DNA from: a virus
Virus record (IMG/VR): IMGVR_UViG_3300028372_000005
Span: 1-64,000 of that record
Strand: one strand, 5' to 3'
Length of the DNA: 64,000 bases
The position numbers and the translations under genes were made by a program. Below the pieces are notes generated by a model. The model did not search any database. It was not told the origin of the DNA and worked only from the letters and a program-made list of their open reading frames with translations. The stretch's first letter is position 1, and each line of letters starts with the position of its first letter. Positions 38,471-47,342 of the stretch are shown here, piece after piece.

Positions 38471-40463
38471 AAAATATGAACCGCTCAAGCTCCCCGAAGA
38501 CTTTGTTGCCGATTACTCGGAGCGAACTCCACCATGGGGCTTTGGCCCGCTGAGCTGGGTGACCTACAAACGCACCTACTCGAGGACCAAAACCCCCTCC
38601 TGGCTTCGAGGCGACGCCGAGGCCGACGGCGAGCCGGAGGACTGGTGGGAGACCTGCCGCCGCGTCATCGAGGGGATGCTCAATGTCCAGATGATTCACT
38701 GCAAGGAGCGAAGCCTGCCGTGGAACGACGGCAAGGCCATCCGCCACGGCAAGCGCGCCTACGACCGCCTGTTCAACTTCAAGTGGACCCCTCCCGGTCG
38801 CGGCCTGTGGATGATGGGGACCGACTTCATGTTCACCCGTACCGGAGCCGCTCTTAATAATTGTGGCTTTACGTCGACCAAGAATATCAGCGAAGAGGGC
38901 AAATTTGCCGAGCCCTTCGGGTGGATGTTCGAGAATTCGATGCTCGGCGTCGGCGTCGGTTTCGACACCAAGGGCATCGGCGCGCGCACGATTGTGCGAC
39001 CGGCACTCGAGCCGACCGAGGTTCATGTGGTCGAGGACAGCCGAGAAGGGTGGCGCTCAGCGCTCGAGCGGGTCCTGAACGCCTTTGTTGGCGAAGACAC
39101 GATGCCAAACGGGTGGGATTTCTCCGAGGTGCGCCCCAAGGGGGCTCCCATCAAATCCTTCGGGGGCGTCGCCAGCGGGCCAGGGCCTCTCAAAAAAGCC
39201 ATCGAGACACTCGAGGGGCTCTACGAGTCGTATGTCGGTAAGTCGGTCGACGCTCAGCTTATTGTCGACACGATGAACATCGCTGGCAGGTGTGTGGTCG
39301 CCGGGGGCGTGCGCCGAACCGCCCAGATCGCATTTGGCGATGAGCACGACGAGCAATTCCTCGATCTCAAGCAGGATTTTGAGAAGCTCGGCGAGTACAG
39401 GTGGGCGTCGAACAACTCCATCAACGCCGAGGTGGGGATGGATTACTCAGGGCCCGGCCGACGCACGTCCATCAACGGCGAACCGGGCTACCTGTGGCTG
39501 AAAAACGCCCAGGCCTTCGGGCGCATGAAAGACGCTCCAAACTGGGACGACGAGCAGGCCGAGGGGTCAAATCCTTGCGTCGAACAAACACTTTGGGACA
39601 AAGAGCTCTGTTGCCTGGTCGAGACCTTTCCTGCTCATCACGACTCGATCAATGACTACAAAGAGACGCTCAAATGCGCCTATCAGTACGCCAAGACGGT
39701 CACTCTGGTGAAGACGCACGACGAAAAGACCAACGCCGTGATGCTCAAAAATCGCCGGATCGGTTGCTCAATGACCGGTATTGTGCAGGCGATCAACAAG
39801 CACGGATATCGCGAATTCTTCGAGATGTGCGACCAGGGATACGACCGCGTTCAAGAGCTCGACAAACAGTATTCAGATTGGTTGTGCATTCCACGCTCCA
39901 TCAAGACCACAAGCGTCAAGCCTAGCGGCACCGTCTCTCTCCTCGCCGGGGCTACGCCGGGCGTTCACTGGGACCACGCACCCTACTACATCCGACGGAT
40001 TCGAGTACGCGATACCCATGAGCTCGTCGACCTGTGTCGCGATGCCGGATACCCTGTCGAGCCCTGCCAGTCGACCCCCAACACCACGGTCATCGAGTTC
40101 CCCGTTCAAGTCCCCCACCTCGAGCGCACAAAGTTCGACGTGAGCGTGCGAGAAAAGGTTGACCTCGCCGCCCAGATGCAGCATTACTGGTCCGACAACC
40201 AGGTCAGCTGCACCGCCGAGTTCGACCCGGAGACTGAGGGCGACGAAATCCCGAGGTTGCTAGAGGCGTACGAGACGCGACTCAAGGGCATCTCCTTTCT
40301 TCCGTCGGTGGATTCGGGGTACGCCCAGATGCCCTACGAGGCCATCTCCCAGGAGGAGTACGAGCGCCGCGCTCGATCCGTCAAGCCGCTCGAGGGCATG
40401 GTGAATCACGACCAGGAGGACAAATTTTGCAGCGGGGTGGCCTGTAAGGTAGAGTTTGAGTAA
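38451..40463 (+). CDS. nrdJ: Adenosylcobalamin-dependent ribonucleotide reductase (class II)
   Basis: 670 residues from GTG 38451. It resembles monomeric ribonucleoside-triphosphate reductase. NNCGF, SNPCVEQ (C376 and E378 as radical-site residues) and VKPSGTVSLLAGATPGVHW are the conserved active-site signatures. C-terminal cysteines (CSGVAC) would relay reducing power. The B12-dependent class needs no oxygen or small subunit, but the host must supply cobalamin. It supplies dNTPs together with dcd, thyA and dNMP kinase. Confidence 0.94.
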   Translation: MSVLPIEKYEPLKLPEDFVADYSERTPPWGFGPLSWVTYKRTYSRTKTPSWLRGDAEADGEPEDWWETCRRVIEGMLNVQMIHCKERSLPWNDGKAIRHGKRAYDRLFNFKWTPPGRGLWMMGTDFMFTRTGAALNNCGFTSTKNISEEGKFAEPFGWMFENSMLGVGVGFDTKGIGARTIVRPALEPTEVHVVEDSREGWRSALERVLNAFVGEDTMPNGWDFSEVRPKGAPIKSFGGVASGPGPLKKAIETLEGLYESYVGKSVDAQLIVDTMNIAGRCVVAGGVRRTAQIAFGDEHDEQFLDLKQDFEKLGEYRWASNNSINAEVGMDYSGPGRRTSINGEPGYLWLKNAQAFGRMKDAPNWDDEQAEGSNPCVEQTLWDKELCCLVETFPAHHDSINDYKETLKCAYQYAKTVTLVKTHDEKTNAVMLKNRRIGCSMTGIVQAINKHGYREFFEMCDQGYDRVQELDKQYSDWLCIPRSIKTTSVKPSGTVSLLAGATPGVHWDHAPYYIRRIRVRDTHELVDLCRDAGYPVEPCQSTPNTTVIEFPVQVPHLERTKFDVSVREKVDLAAQMQHYWSDNQVSCTAEFDPETEGDEIPRLLEAYETRLKGISFLPSVDSGYAQMPYEAISQEEYERRARSVKPLEGMVNHDQEDKFCSGVACKVEFE

Positions 40464-40487
40464 ATCACGGACTTCTGGAGGACGGTT

Positions 40488-40733
40488 ATGCAGGGATTGA
40501 TGAAGATCGCCGAATGGGATACTTACGACAAACTCGATCTCCACCACAGCGGGGTGTCGGATGATGTCGCTAGAAACAACCAACCCAAGCCAGGAAAGAG
40601 CTGGCAGAAAAAGCAAGAGCTGATTCGCGCCAAGGATCACGCGAACGGAAACTACCGCCCCAAGCCTGGCAAGAAAAAAGGCCTCAAAGGCAAGGCAAAG
40701 GGACTTCTCAACAAGCTTCGGGGCAAAGGATGA
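40488..40733 (+). CDS. Tagged basic protein (M-Q-G-L-M-K-I-A leader)
   Basis: 81 residues from ATG 40488 behind TGGAGG. The leader MQGLMKIA is followed by a basic, Lys/Gly-rich chain (KPGKKKGLKGKAKGLLNKLR). Composition resembles the tagged protein at 27702. It directly follows the reductase gene and precedes the virion module. Confidence 0.66.
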   Translation: MQGLMKIAEWDTYDKLDLHHSGVSDDVARNNQPKPGKSWQKKQELIRAKDHANGNYRPKPGKKKGLKGKAKGLLNKLRGKG

Positions 40734-40930
40734 CCCCCTACGGTGAGCGCCGAGAGGAGAACTACTTCTGCGACGAGCCTGGATCGAAGCACTACCGCCG
40801 CATGCAGCGCGGCCGCGCTCGACGCAAAGAGCGCGGTCGACTCCGGGAGCTCACCAAGGATGCCAACTCCCACCACCGCGCCCTGTACTACGACGAAGAG
40901 CCGTCTGAACACCCGGACATAATCTTCTAG
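40730..40930 (+). CDS. Small Arg-rich protein
   Basis: 66 residues from ATG 40730, overlapping upstream. Highly basic middle (RRMQRGRARRKERGRLRE) and acidic C-terminus. Likely nucleic-acid associated, by composition only. Confidence 0.55.
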   Translation: MTPYGERREENYFCDEPGSKHYRRMQRGRARRKERGRLRELTKDANSHHRALYYDEEPSEHPDIIF

Positions 40931-40939
40931 CTGCTCAGC

Positions 40940-40974
40940 CCCCACGCCACCTGCCGGCGTGGGGTATTTTTTTT
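40940..40974 (+). terminator. Rho-independent terminator
   Basis: A 9-bp perfect stem CCCCACGCC/GGCGTGGGG, seven-base loop, and a run of eight T residues. It separates the precursor module from the virion module. Confidence 0.9.
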
Positions 40975-41073
40975 ACTTCCGTCCAAACCCACCCCAAAAT
41001 TTGCGCGTCTCTGTGCGGTGTCCTACCGTGAGGGGGGTACTTTTGTTTTGAATGGTTATGTGTGAGACAGCCC

Positions 41074-41244
41074 ATGGAAAAGCTCGGCGTCCAGACTTCG
41101 CTGCCGGCCGACAAGACGGCCTCAAACGACCCTCGCTGCCCAACGTGCGGCGAGAAGATCACGCAGCACGGCGCCGTACACACCTGCATCCAATGCGGAA
41201 CGGAGCCATTCGAAGATGAAGTATCTCAACCCGAAGACGATTGA
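41074..41244 (+). CDS. Small zinc-ribbon protein ahead of portal genes
   Basis: 56 residues from ATG 41074; GTG 41062 is an alternative. It begins EKLGVQTSLPADKTA and contains CPTCGEK...CIQCGTEPFE, a two-CxxC zinc ribbon. Similar short proteins sit near portal genes in several phage genomes, as far as I recall. Role unknown. Confidence 0.65.
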   Translation: MEKLGVQTSLPADKTASNDPRCPTCGEKITQHGAVHTCIQCGTEPFEDEVSQPEDD

Positions 41245-41578
41245 CGTGATGTCGGTAGAACTGATCTCCAGAGGGTACGACGGTGAGGAAAAAATCACCC
41301 GACGCGTCCCTCTGGGGCTGTTTATCCTGGGCGTCACTGACGAATCTTTTGTCAAAGCTATCGAAAAATACGGACTCGCCCCCCGCTTATTGGGCGCTGC
41401 GTCCCTGGCCGATGGTCGGTCCTGGATTCAGAAGAGACCCCAGACAATCTCGGCCGGCGTGGTGTTTGAGACCGCCGACGAGTGCTGCGCACATCTGAAG
41501 TGTGGGGTGACGTGGGAAGACATCAATGAAGGCCTGACTTTGGTCCCCGGAGAGACACATGAAGACCTGGAAGTTTGA
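41216..41578 (+). CDS. Hypothetical protein
   Basis: 120 residues from ATG 41216, overlapping both neighbours. It reads VELISRGYDGEEKITRRVPL, beta-rich, with a helical C-terminus. Not recognised. Confidence 0.55.
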   Translation: MKYLNPKTIDVMSVELISRGYDGEEKITRRVPLGLFILGVTDESFVKAIEKYGLAPRLLGAASLADGRSWIQKRPQTISAGVVFETADECCAHLKCGVTWEDINEGLTLVPGETHEDLEV

Positions 41579-42575
41579 AAAACGAGCCGGCTTGATCCTC
41601 GACCAGCAAGACGACCCGGGCGCCGGATTTCAGCTCAAGATTGCTTCCTTCTGGCCAGGCGACCTCGAGCGCCCCTCTTTTGGCACCGATGCCGAGTCGC
41701 GCCACTGCGTGGCCCACCTGTCAGACGGGCACGCCAAGATCGCACGTTACCCGATCGACACCCCGACCAACGCGCTCGCCAGCGCGATGTATTTTGTCGC
41801 CTACGGCCAGGACTCCATCGAGAAGCAGGCGCACGTACCCATCGCAAAAGGCATCAAAAATGCGCTGGTGGTCCACGACCTGACCCTCCCGGATGGGTTT
41901 TCTGCGCATATCAAAGAGGCGTCACAGTCCACACCCGACGAGGCTTTTGCCGATGACCGGGGCGACCTGCCGGTGACGACACCGGCACAGTGCACGGAGT
42001 CGGTGGCGGTGTTCGATAAGTACGCGTCTGCGTACGCCGCCGACGATCGCATGGTGGTCGCCCGAAAGCTCCAGTTTGCCGCCGACCGGCATGGGCTGGA
42101 CGTCGATCTTCCCTACGCATCCGAGCGCCTGTCGAAAACGGCGTCGGAGGCGATCGATCGGCGCATCGAGGTGATGAGACCGCTGGAAAACCACCCCGGC
42201 CGCGCCAAGTACCTCCAGGAGATGACCAAGCTTCGCACACGTCTGTCCAAAATGAGCGATTATCGCTCGCTGGTTAAAACTGCCGCCGACCTCGAGATGG
42301 CCGACCGAGATGCCAACATGCACACCCAGTGGGGCGGCTGGTTCCCCGACCCGGTCGATTCGCTGCTGGTGCCGATGTACGAGGGCGATGTGTTCGACCA
42401 GTTCGACAAACAAGCGACAATCGACTGGAGCAAGGTCGATTTTGAGGGGCTTAAAGGCACGTTCGACGACGGCGTCATCGAGAAAATCGCTTCGGACCCG
42501 GAGACCATCGTCCCGAGTCTGCCTCATGCTGAACAAAACATCATCACACAATACGCCCAAGAGCAGATGTCATGA
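41559..42575 (+). CDS. Hypothetical virion-module protein, 338 residues
   Basis: ATG 41559 follows GAGACAC and overlaps the previous gene. The N-terminal 120 residues form an alpha-beta region (SRHCVAHLSDGHAKIARYPI). Further on is an unusual internal segment YRSLVKTAADLEMADRD, similar to the shared leader but not at the N-terminus. Nothing enzymatic recognised. Its position suggests a head-assembly or portal-associated protein. Confidence 0.58.
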   Translation: MKTWKFEKRAGLILDQQDDPGAGFQLKIASFWPGDLERPSFGTDAESRHCVAHLSDGHAKIARYPIDTPTNALASAMYFVAYGQDSIEKQAHVPIAKGIKNALVVHDLTLPDGFSAHIKEASQSTPDEAFADDRGDLPVTTPAQCTESVAVFDKYASAYAADDRMVVARKLQFAADRHGLDVDLPYASERLSKTASEAIDRRIEVMRPLENHPGRAKYLQEMTKLRTRLSKMSDYRSLVKTAADLEMADRDANMHTQWGGWFPDPVDSLLVPMYEGDVFDQFDKQATIDWSKVDFEGLKGTFDDGVIEKIASDPETIVPSLPHAEQNIITQYAQEQMS

Positions 42576-43738
42576 CTGATTACAAACCCGACCCATCTCA
42601 AGCAACCGTCGGCCCCTTCGCCGGCGGCGCCCACAACTGGGATATGGCCTACGACGACCCGCATTTGCCCCGCGGGGTCGTCGGCGGGGACTTTGACGAC
42701 CAAGAACCCATTGCTAGTGCAGACGGCCCAAGCGACTTCGGCAAGGAGGCCGACTACGGTAGCATGCACGTCGACGATGGCCCGCCGGGCGACTACAGCC
42801 CGAGCCGGTCGGTGCCGGACATGGAGGAGGGGCATGTCATTCCCGACCGCCCCACCGACATCAATATCCATTCGGCGCCCGATACCGAGTCGATGATCGC
42901 CGATCGCGTCCAGCAGCTCGCCCGCGGCGGTGAGGTGCAGGTCAACCAGGACGAGGGCGAGATCGTCCGCGAGGAGGCCAAAAAAACCCAGGCCGAGCAC
43001 GAGGCGTTCAAATCAAGCCCCACCCAGGTGTGGGTCGACCGCGACGAGCTCGAGCAAAAAGGACACAACGCCTCGTCGCACACTATCGACAGCTATGCCA
43101 AATCGATGCCCAAGTCGGCCAGCGACGCTATCGAGTCGCTAGTCAACGAGGAGATCAATCCCATCGACGTGATGGTGGTTCTGACCCAGCGCTTCGGCCC
43201 TGAGTGGTACGACTGGGAGTACGAGACGATTCTGGAGGAGTGCCACCGCGCCGGCGCCGACGTGCCGGGCATCAACCAGAGCAAAATAGGCGCGCTCAAG
43301 GTGCTCAAAAACACCGAGAAATTCTGGAGTGCGCCCAAGGTCTTCGAGAAGGTGTGTTTGTCATTCGCCAGCAGAGTGGTCGATTTTTTCAGCATCCAAG
43401 AGCCCAGGATGCACGAAATCGCGGCGACAATTGCGCTGGTGGATCGCTACCTCGCCGAGAACGACTTCAGCGACGCGGTCAAAAATTACGTCGCCGCCGC
43501 GGCAGTTCGCGACGGGTTCATTCTGCTGCCGCCGTCGCTGCAGTTTGCGAACCTTGCCTTTTCCCGTCAGCTCGTCTCCACGATGGGCGATGAGGCGATG
43601 GACCGCCAGTCACGACTGATGAGCGCACTCGAGGACGAAGACCCCGAGGCACTCACCCCGGAAGACGTCATCCAATACATGCGCATGACGCGTTGTGAGC
43701 AACATGTGCACTCAAAAATCAACGAACTTCGTAGGTAA
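42572..43738 (+). CDS. Hypothetical virion-module protein, 388 residues
   Basis: It starts at ATG 42572, overlapping upstream, and ends two bases before the portal gene. The first 100 residues are Pro/Asp/Gly-rich and probably disordered. Residues from about 170 are helical (ASDAIESLVNEEINPIDVMV, EYETILEECHRAGADVPG). It could be an adaptor or scaffold-like protein; no family recognised. Confidence 0.58.
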   Translation: MTDYKPDPSQATVGPFAGGAHNWDMAYDDPHLPRGVVGGDFDDQEPIASADGPSDFGKEADYGSMHVDDGPPGDYSPSRSVPDMEEGHVIPDRPTDINIHSAPDTESMIADRVQQLARGGEVQVNQDEGEIVREEAKKTQAEHEAFKSSPTQVWVDRDELEQKGHNASSHTIDSYAKSMPKSASDAIESLVNEEINPIDVMVVLTQRFGPEWYDWEYETILEECHRAGADVPGINQSKIGALKVLKNTEKFWSAPKVFEKVCLSFASRVVDFFSIQEPRMHEIAATIALVDRYLAENDFSDAVKNYVAAAAVRDGFILLPPSLQFANLAFSRQLVSTMGDEAMDRQSRLMSALEDEDPEALTPEDVIQYMRMTRCEQHVHSKINELRR

Positions 43739-43740
43739 TC

Positions 43741-45981
43741 ATGGCGAACGCGCTCAGCCCAATGTCGCTCGGCCGGACCGAGTATCCAGATCCGTTTCTG
43801 GACGTCGCTTCGACGAAACTGCCGAAGTCTCGCCAGAAGCTTCTGGAGATGTGCTTTTTATTCGCGACCACCCACCCTCAGATTTCCCCGATCGTCAAAA
43901 AGCTGGCGAAGTACCCGATCACGCGCGTCATCGTCAACACCGAGAACAGCCAGGATTCGCTTCGAGAGAAGTGGGAGGATGCGCTCGAAAAAGAGCTCAA
44001 CATCTACGAGGCGAGCGAGTCGGTGGGGCTCGATTTTTTCGGGTACGGCAACTGCTTTGTGACCATCCACAAGCCGTTCAAGCGGTTCTATACATGCAAG
44101 GCGTGCGAGTACCCGAACCGGGCCGGCACGTTCATGTACCACCTCAAGCGCGATCAGATTCACGGCACCTGCCCCAAATGCAAGGCTGAGTCGACTTTTG
44201 AGCCGCGCGACGACAACGTCGCAAAGCTCGAGGAAATCTCAGTGGTTCGCCTGCAGCCTCAGAAGATGCGCATCGAGCGCAACGACCTGACTGGTCAGAA
44301 GTGGTTTTTTTACGACCCGTCGCACGCGCTCAAGCGCGCCGTTAAGGGGGCAAAGCCCAACCGCGACCTCATCGACACGACGCCCTGGCACTATGTCGAA
44401 GCAGCGATCAAGGGCAAGCGCATCAAATTCAAGCCCGGCCAGGTGCTCCATCTGTCGGAGCCATCCCTGTCCGGCCGCGGCATGGCGTGGGGCAACCCCA
44501 TTATTATGGCCGCTCTCAAGGACGCCTATCTCAACCAGGTATACAAAAAGGCCGACGAGTCACTCGCCAACGAGCGCTCCATTCCGGCGCGCTTCGTCTT
44601 TCCGCAGGCAACAAGCCAGGACCCGCTTCGCACCATCTCACTGGCCAGATTCTCAGGCTTTTTACAGAATTCGCTCCAGCAGTGGCGACGCGACAAAAAC
44701 GCGGTCATGCCCGCCCCCTTCCCGGTGGGCGTGGCCGAGGTGGGTGGTGATTCAAACCGCTTCACCACCGCGCAGCTTCGCGAGCTCGCCATCAAAGAGA
44801 TTATTGGATCTACCGGCGTCCCCGAGGGCTTTTTGGCCGACGGCATGACCTGGTCGGGCGGGTCGGTGCAGCTTCGGATGCTCGAGAACATGCTCATGTC
44901 GTATCTGCGGGCGCTCAATCGCCTGGTGTGGTTTGTGGTCGACCATACCTCGAGCATTATGGGGTGGCCAAAGGTCAAGTGCGAGTACAAGCCGTTCAGG
45001 ATGGCCGACGACGTCCAGATGCTCCAGATCCTCATCCAGCTCGGCCAGATGAAGGTCGTCAGCTGGAAAGAGGTGCTCGACCGGATGGATCTGACCTGGG
45101 ACGACCAGCACAACCAGGTCAAAGACGAGACCGACAAGATGCAGGAAGTCCACATTCAGGAGCAGATGCTCAACGCTCGCGCGGCGCTGCAGGCCGCCGA
45201 CATCCAGACCGAGACGCAGATGCGCGGCGAGGCCTGGGGAGCTTTGTCCCAGGAGATGTTCCAGGACGATAGCGCGATGGTCTCGCACTTCAAAGGCGAA
45301 GGCGACTACCGGCAGCTCGACGAGCAGCAGGAGGCCGAGGCCGAGCAAGAGCAGCAGGCGCAGTCCGAGATGGAGCAGCGCCAGCAGCAGACCGAGATGC
45401 GCCTCGACGACGCCAAGGCGCAGAAATACCAGGCCGAGGCCGAACAAAAAGGCGTCCACGCCGACATGGCGGCCGACTCGCTCGAGCAAAAAGTACCCCA
45501 GGTCGTTCAAGCGTACGTCGACGATCTGATGCAGATGCCGCCCAAAGAGCGTGGCAGTGAGCTCGAGATGCTCGCCCAGCAATCGCCCAGGCTCGCCCAG
45601 GCCGTCGAAGAGAGGCTCGCCGAGATGGAGCAGCGCCACGAAGCGCAGACCGAACGGCCGATGCAGCGCGAGAAGGAAGAGGGCGCCGAGCAGGCGCAGC
45701 AGCAACAACAGGAGGAGATGGAGCCTCAGCCGCAGACGCCGTCCGAGTTCGACACGTATTTGAGGAATGAATCGAAAAATGCCAAGGAGTACGCCGAGAA
45801 GCTCCAGATGTTGCCTCGAGGCATTCGACTCCCGGTCTTTGATTATGTGCGAAAAACAGACCCGGAATTTTCGGTTCTGATCACCCAACACTTGGGGCTT
45901 GTCGGTGGGCGCGAGGCGCCGTCGACAGGATCGGTCGATATGCGGCCGATGCCCCAACAAAAACCACCCCGACGAGGATAA
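43741..45981 (+). CDS. Portal protein
   Basis: 746 residues from ATG 43741. The N-terminal and middle parts have portal character (RQKLLEMCFLFATTHPQISP, VLHLSEPSLSGRGMAWGNP, EIIGSTGVPEGFLADGMTW). A zinc ribbon is inserted at about residues 118-145 (CKACEY...GTCPKCK). The last 250 residues are a Gln/Glu-rich coiled coil, longer than usual. The portal forms the DNA entry and exit ring at the capsid vertex and docks the terminase. The assignment is from pattern and context. Confidence 0.78.
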   Translation: MANALSPMSLGRTEYPDPFLDVASTKLPKSRQKLLEMCFLFATTHPQISPIVKKLAKYPITRVIVNTENSQDSLREKWEDALEKELNIYEASESVGLDFFGYGNCFVTIHKPFKRFYTCKACEYPNRAGTFMYHLKRDQIHGTCPKCKAESTFEPRDDNVAKLEEISVVRLQPQKMRIERNDLTGQKWFFYDPSHALKRAVKGAKPNRDLIDTTPWHYVEAAIKGKRIKFKPGQVLHLSEPSLSGRGMAWGNPIIMAALKDAYLNQVYKKADESLANERSIPARFVFPQATSQDPLRTISLARFSGFLQNSLQQWRRDKNAVMPAPFPVGVAEVGGDSNRFTTAQLRELAIKEIIGSTGVPEGFLADGMTWSGGSVQLRMLENMLMSYLRALNRLVWFVVDHTSSIMGWPKVKCEYKPFRMADDVQMLQILIQLGQMKVVSWKEVLDRMDLTWDDQHNQVKDETDKMQEVHIQEQMLNARAALQAADIQTETQMRGEAWGALSQEMFQDDSAMVSHFKGEGDYRQLDEQQEAEAEQEQQAQSEMEQRQQQTEMRLDDAKAQKYQAEAEQKGVHADMAADSLEQKVPQVVQAYVDDLMQMPPKERGSELEMLAQQSPRLAQAVEERLAEMEQRHEAQTERPMQREKEEGAEQAQQQQQEEMEPQPQTPSEFDTYLRNESKNAKEYAEKLQMLPRGIRLPVFDYVRKTDPEFSVLITQHLGLVGGREAPSTGSVDMRPMPQQKPPRRG

Positions 45982-45984
45982 GCG

Positions 45985-46311
45985 ATGGACGGATTTTCAC
46001 AGGGAAAGGCGAGCCCAATGGGCGACCCCATGGCCAAGATGCTTCAGGGCATGGGCGGCATGCAGGACTGGATGGAGGGCGATATCGAGGTGCACGTCGA
46101 CACCTTCGAGATCGACGTGCGTCGCAAAGACGATCCTGACATTGAGCGATACCGCGCGCTCATTCAAGAAATCACCGCTTCAGACACCAAGCTCGTCGAT
46201 GACGAGACGAAGAGCTGGCTGAAGTCGACATTATTTGTGGTTTTGCGCTGGATTGAGAAGATAGAGACCGCCCCGACTGACGACAAAGACGTCGATGACC
46301 TGGAGTTTTGA
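45985..46311 (+). CDS. Hypothetical virion-module protein
   Basis: 108 residues from ATG 45985. Met/Gly-rich start (PMGDPMAKMLQGMGGM), then an acidic alpha-beta region (DIEVHVDTFEIDVRRKDDPD). Located immediately after the portal gene. Not recognised. Confidence 0.58.
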   Translation: MDGFSQGKASPMGDPMAKMLQGMGGMQDWMEGDIEVHVDTFEIDVRRKDDPDIERYRALIQEITASDTKLVDDETKSWLKSTLFVVLRWIEKIETAPTDDKDVDDLEF

Positions 46312-46312
46312 G

Positions 46313-46675
46313 ATGCAAGGACTGATAAAGACCGCAGATGCGACCAAGCCGGCCACGCCGAGCAACCCGCATGTATCAGGGCCCAAGAATGCCCCGAAGA
46401 GCTCGACGGTGAGCAATTCGGCCAAACCTACAGGGAAAGTGAAGGGCCTGAACAACCGCAAAATCTCATCTCCGAAATCCAGCACGTCGACCAAGGCGAA
46501 GAATTTCGCCCACAACACCAAAAACCGCGCCAACAAAGTGGTAGGCGCGGTCGGCAAGAAGTGGAGCGGCCTGGGCACGAAGAGCAAGATTGGCGTTGCC
46601 GGTACCGCCGCAGTCGGCGCGGCCGGACTCGGCGCGCTCGCAGGAAAGCTTACTGATGACGACAAGGACGACTGA
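46313..46675 (+). CDS. Tagged Ser/Lys-rich protein with glycine-zipper end
   Basis: 120 residues from ATG 46313. The leader MQGLIKTA is followed by a Ser/Thr/Pro/Lys-rich disordered tract. A C-terminal hydrophobic glycine/alanine segment follows (IGVAGTAAVGAAGLGALAG, residues about 95-113). It opens a tagged run of seven further genes up to 50017. A membrane-active ejected protein is a reasonable guess. Confidence 0.66.
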   Translation: MQGLIKTADATKPATPSNPHVSGPKNAPKSSTVSNSAKPTGKVKGLNNRKISSPKSSTSTKAKNFAHNTKNRANKVVGAVGKKWSGLGTKSKIGVAGTAAVGAAGLGALAGKLTDDDKDD

Positions 46676-47043
46676 TGAAAGGCCTGATGAAATGCGCCGA
46701 AGCGAGCTGGATGCACGCCACGTTCGATTCGCCGATCCCCAAAAACCGCGATGAGCGCATCGACCACAACATCCCGTCGGTCATAGGCGCTGGAATTGGC
46801 GGTCTTGCGGGTGCGGGTCTCGGAGCGCTCGCGGGCCGAAAGGGGTATGCCGACAGCGCCGGCAAAGCTGTGCTTATAGGCGGCTCGACCGGCGCCGCCC
46901 TGGGCGCGACGGCGGGCCACATCTTCGGCAACAAGAAAATCCTCGACCGCCGAGACGCCGAAGGCCGGCCGTCGACGAGCGCCGAAGAAGACGAGCAGAA
47001 ATTCAAGGACTGGTCGGGGCGTGAATACGGGAAGGTGGGCTAA
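46675..47043 (+). CDS. Tagged glycine-zipper protein
   Basis: 122 residues from ATG 46675, overlapping the previous stop by one base. The leader MKGLMKCA is followed by two glycine-zipper segments (IGAGIGGLAGAGLGALAG and AVLIGGSTGAALGATAG) and a charged C-terminus. Such zippers pack as membrane-spanning helical pairs. Function unknown. Confidence 0.66.
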   Translation: MKGLMKCAEASWMHATFDSPIPKNRDERIDHNIPSVIGAGIGGLAGAGLGALAGRKGYADSAGKAVLIGGSTGAALGATAGHIFGNKKILDRRDAEGRPSTSAEEDEQKFKDWSGREYGKVG

Positions 47044-47342
47044 TGCAGGGACTACTGAAGACAGCTGGGCAGGGTGAAGAATCGTTCTGGGATCGCCACG
47101 GCGACAAGGTGCTCTACGGGGGCGCCATCCTCGGTGCCGGCGCAGGACTTGGTGCGCTCGCGCACAACAGTATGAAGAATGAGGCGGTCCACAATGCCAA
47201 GAGGAAGCGCAACATCTCCGACCTCGAGGCGGACACGAAGGCGCTCGAGCAAAACACATCCAAGCGCACGGACCCTCGGCGTCTTTCGACTCCAGAAGGG
47301 TTTGATCAATTCATGGCAAGCGACGAGACATTCATCCTATGA
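47043..47342 (+). CDS. Tagged glycine-zipper/coiled-coil protein
   Basis: 99 residues from ATG 47043. The leader MQGLLKTA is followed by one glycine-zipper segment (YGGAILGAGAGLGALAHNS) and a helical charged region (ISDLEADTKALEQNTSK). Overlaps the next gene by four bases. Confidence 0.64.
   Translation: MQGLLKTAGQGEESFWDRHGDKVLYGGAILGAGAGLGALAHNSMKNEAVHNAKRKRNISDLEADTKALEQNTSKRTDPRRLSTPEGFDQFMASDETFIL

Noticed and set aside
44752-45960. 402-residue Leu/His-rich minus-strand ORF over the portal gene
   Set aside because: Composition (runs of L and R) is typical of antisense reading of a Gln/Glu-rich coiled coil.
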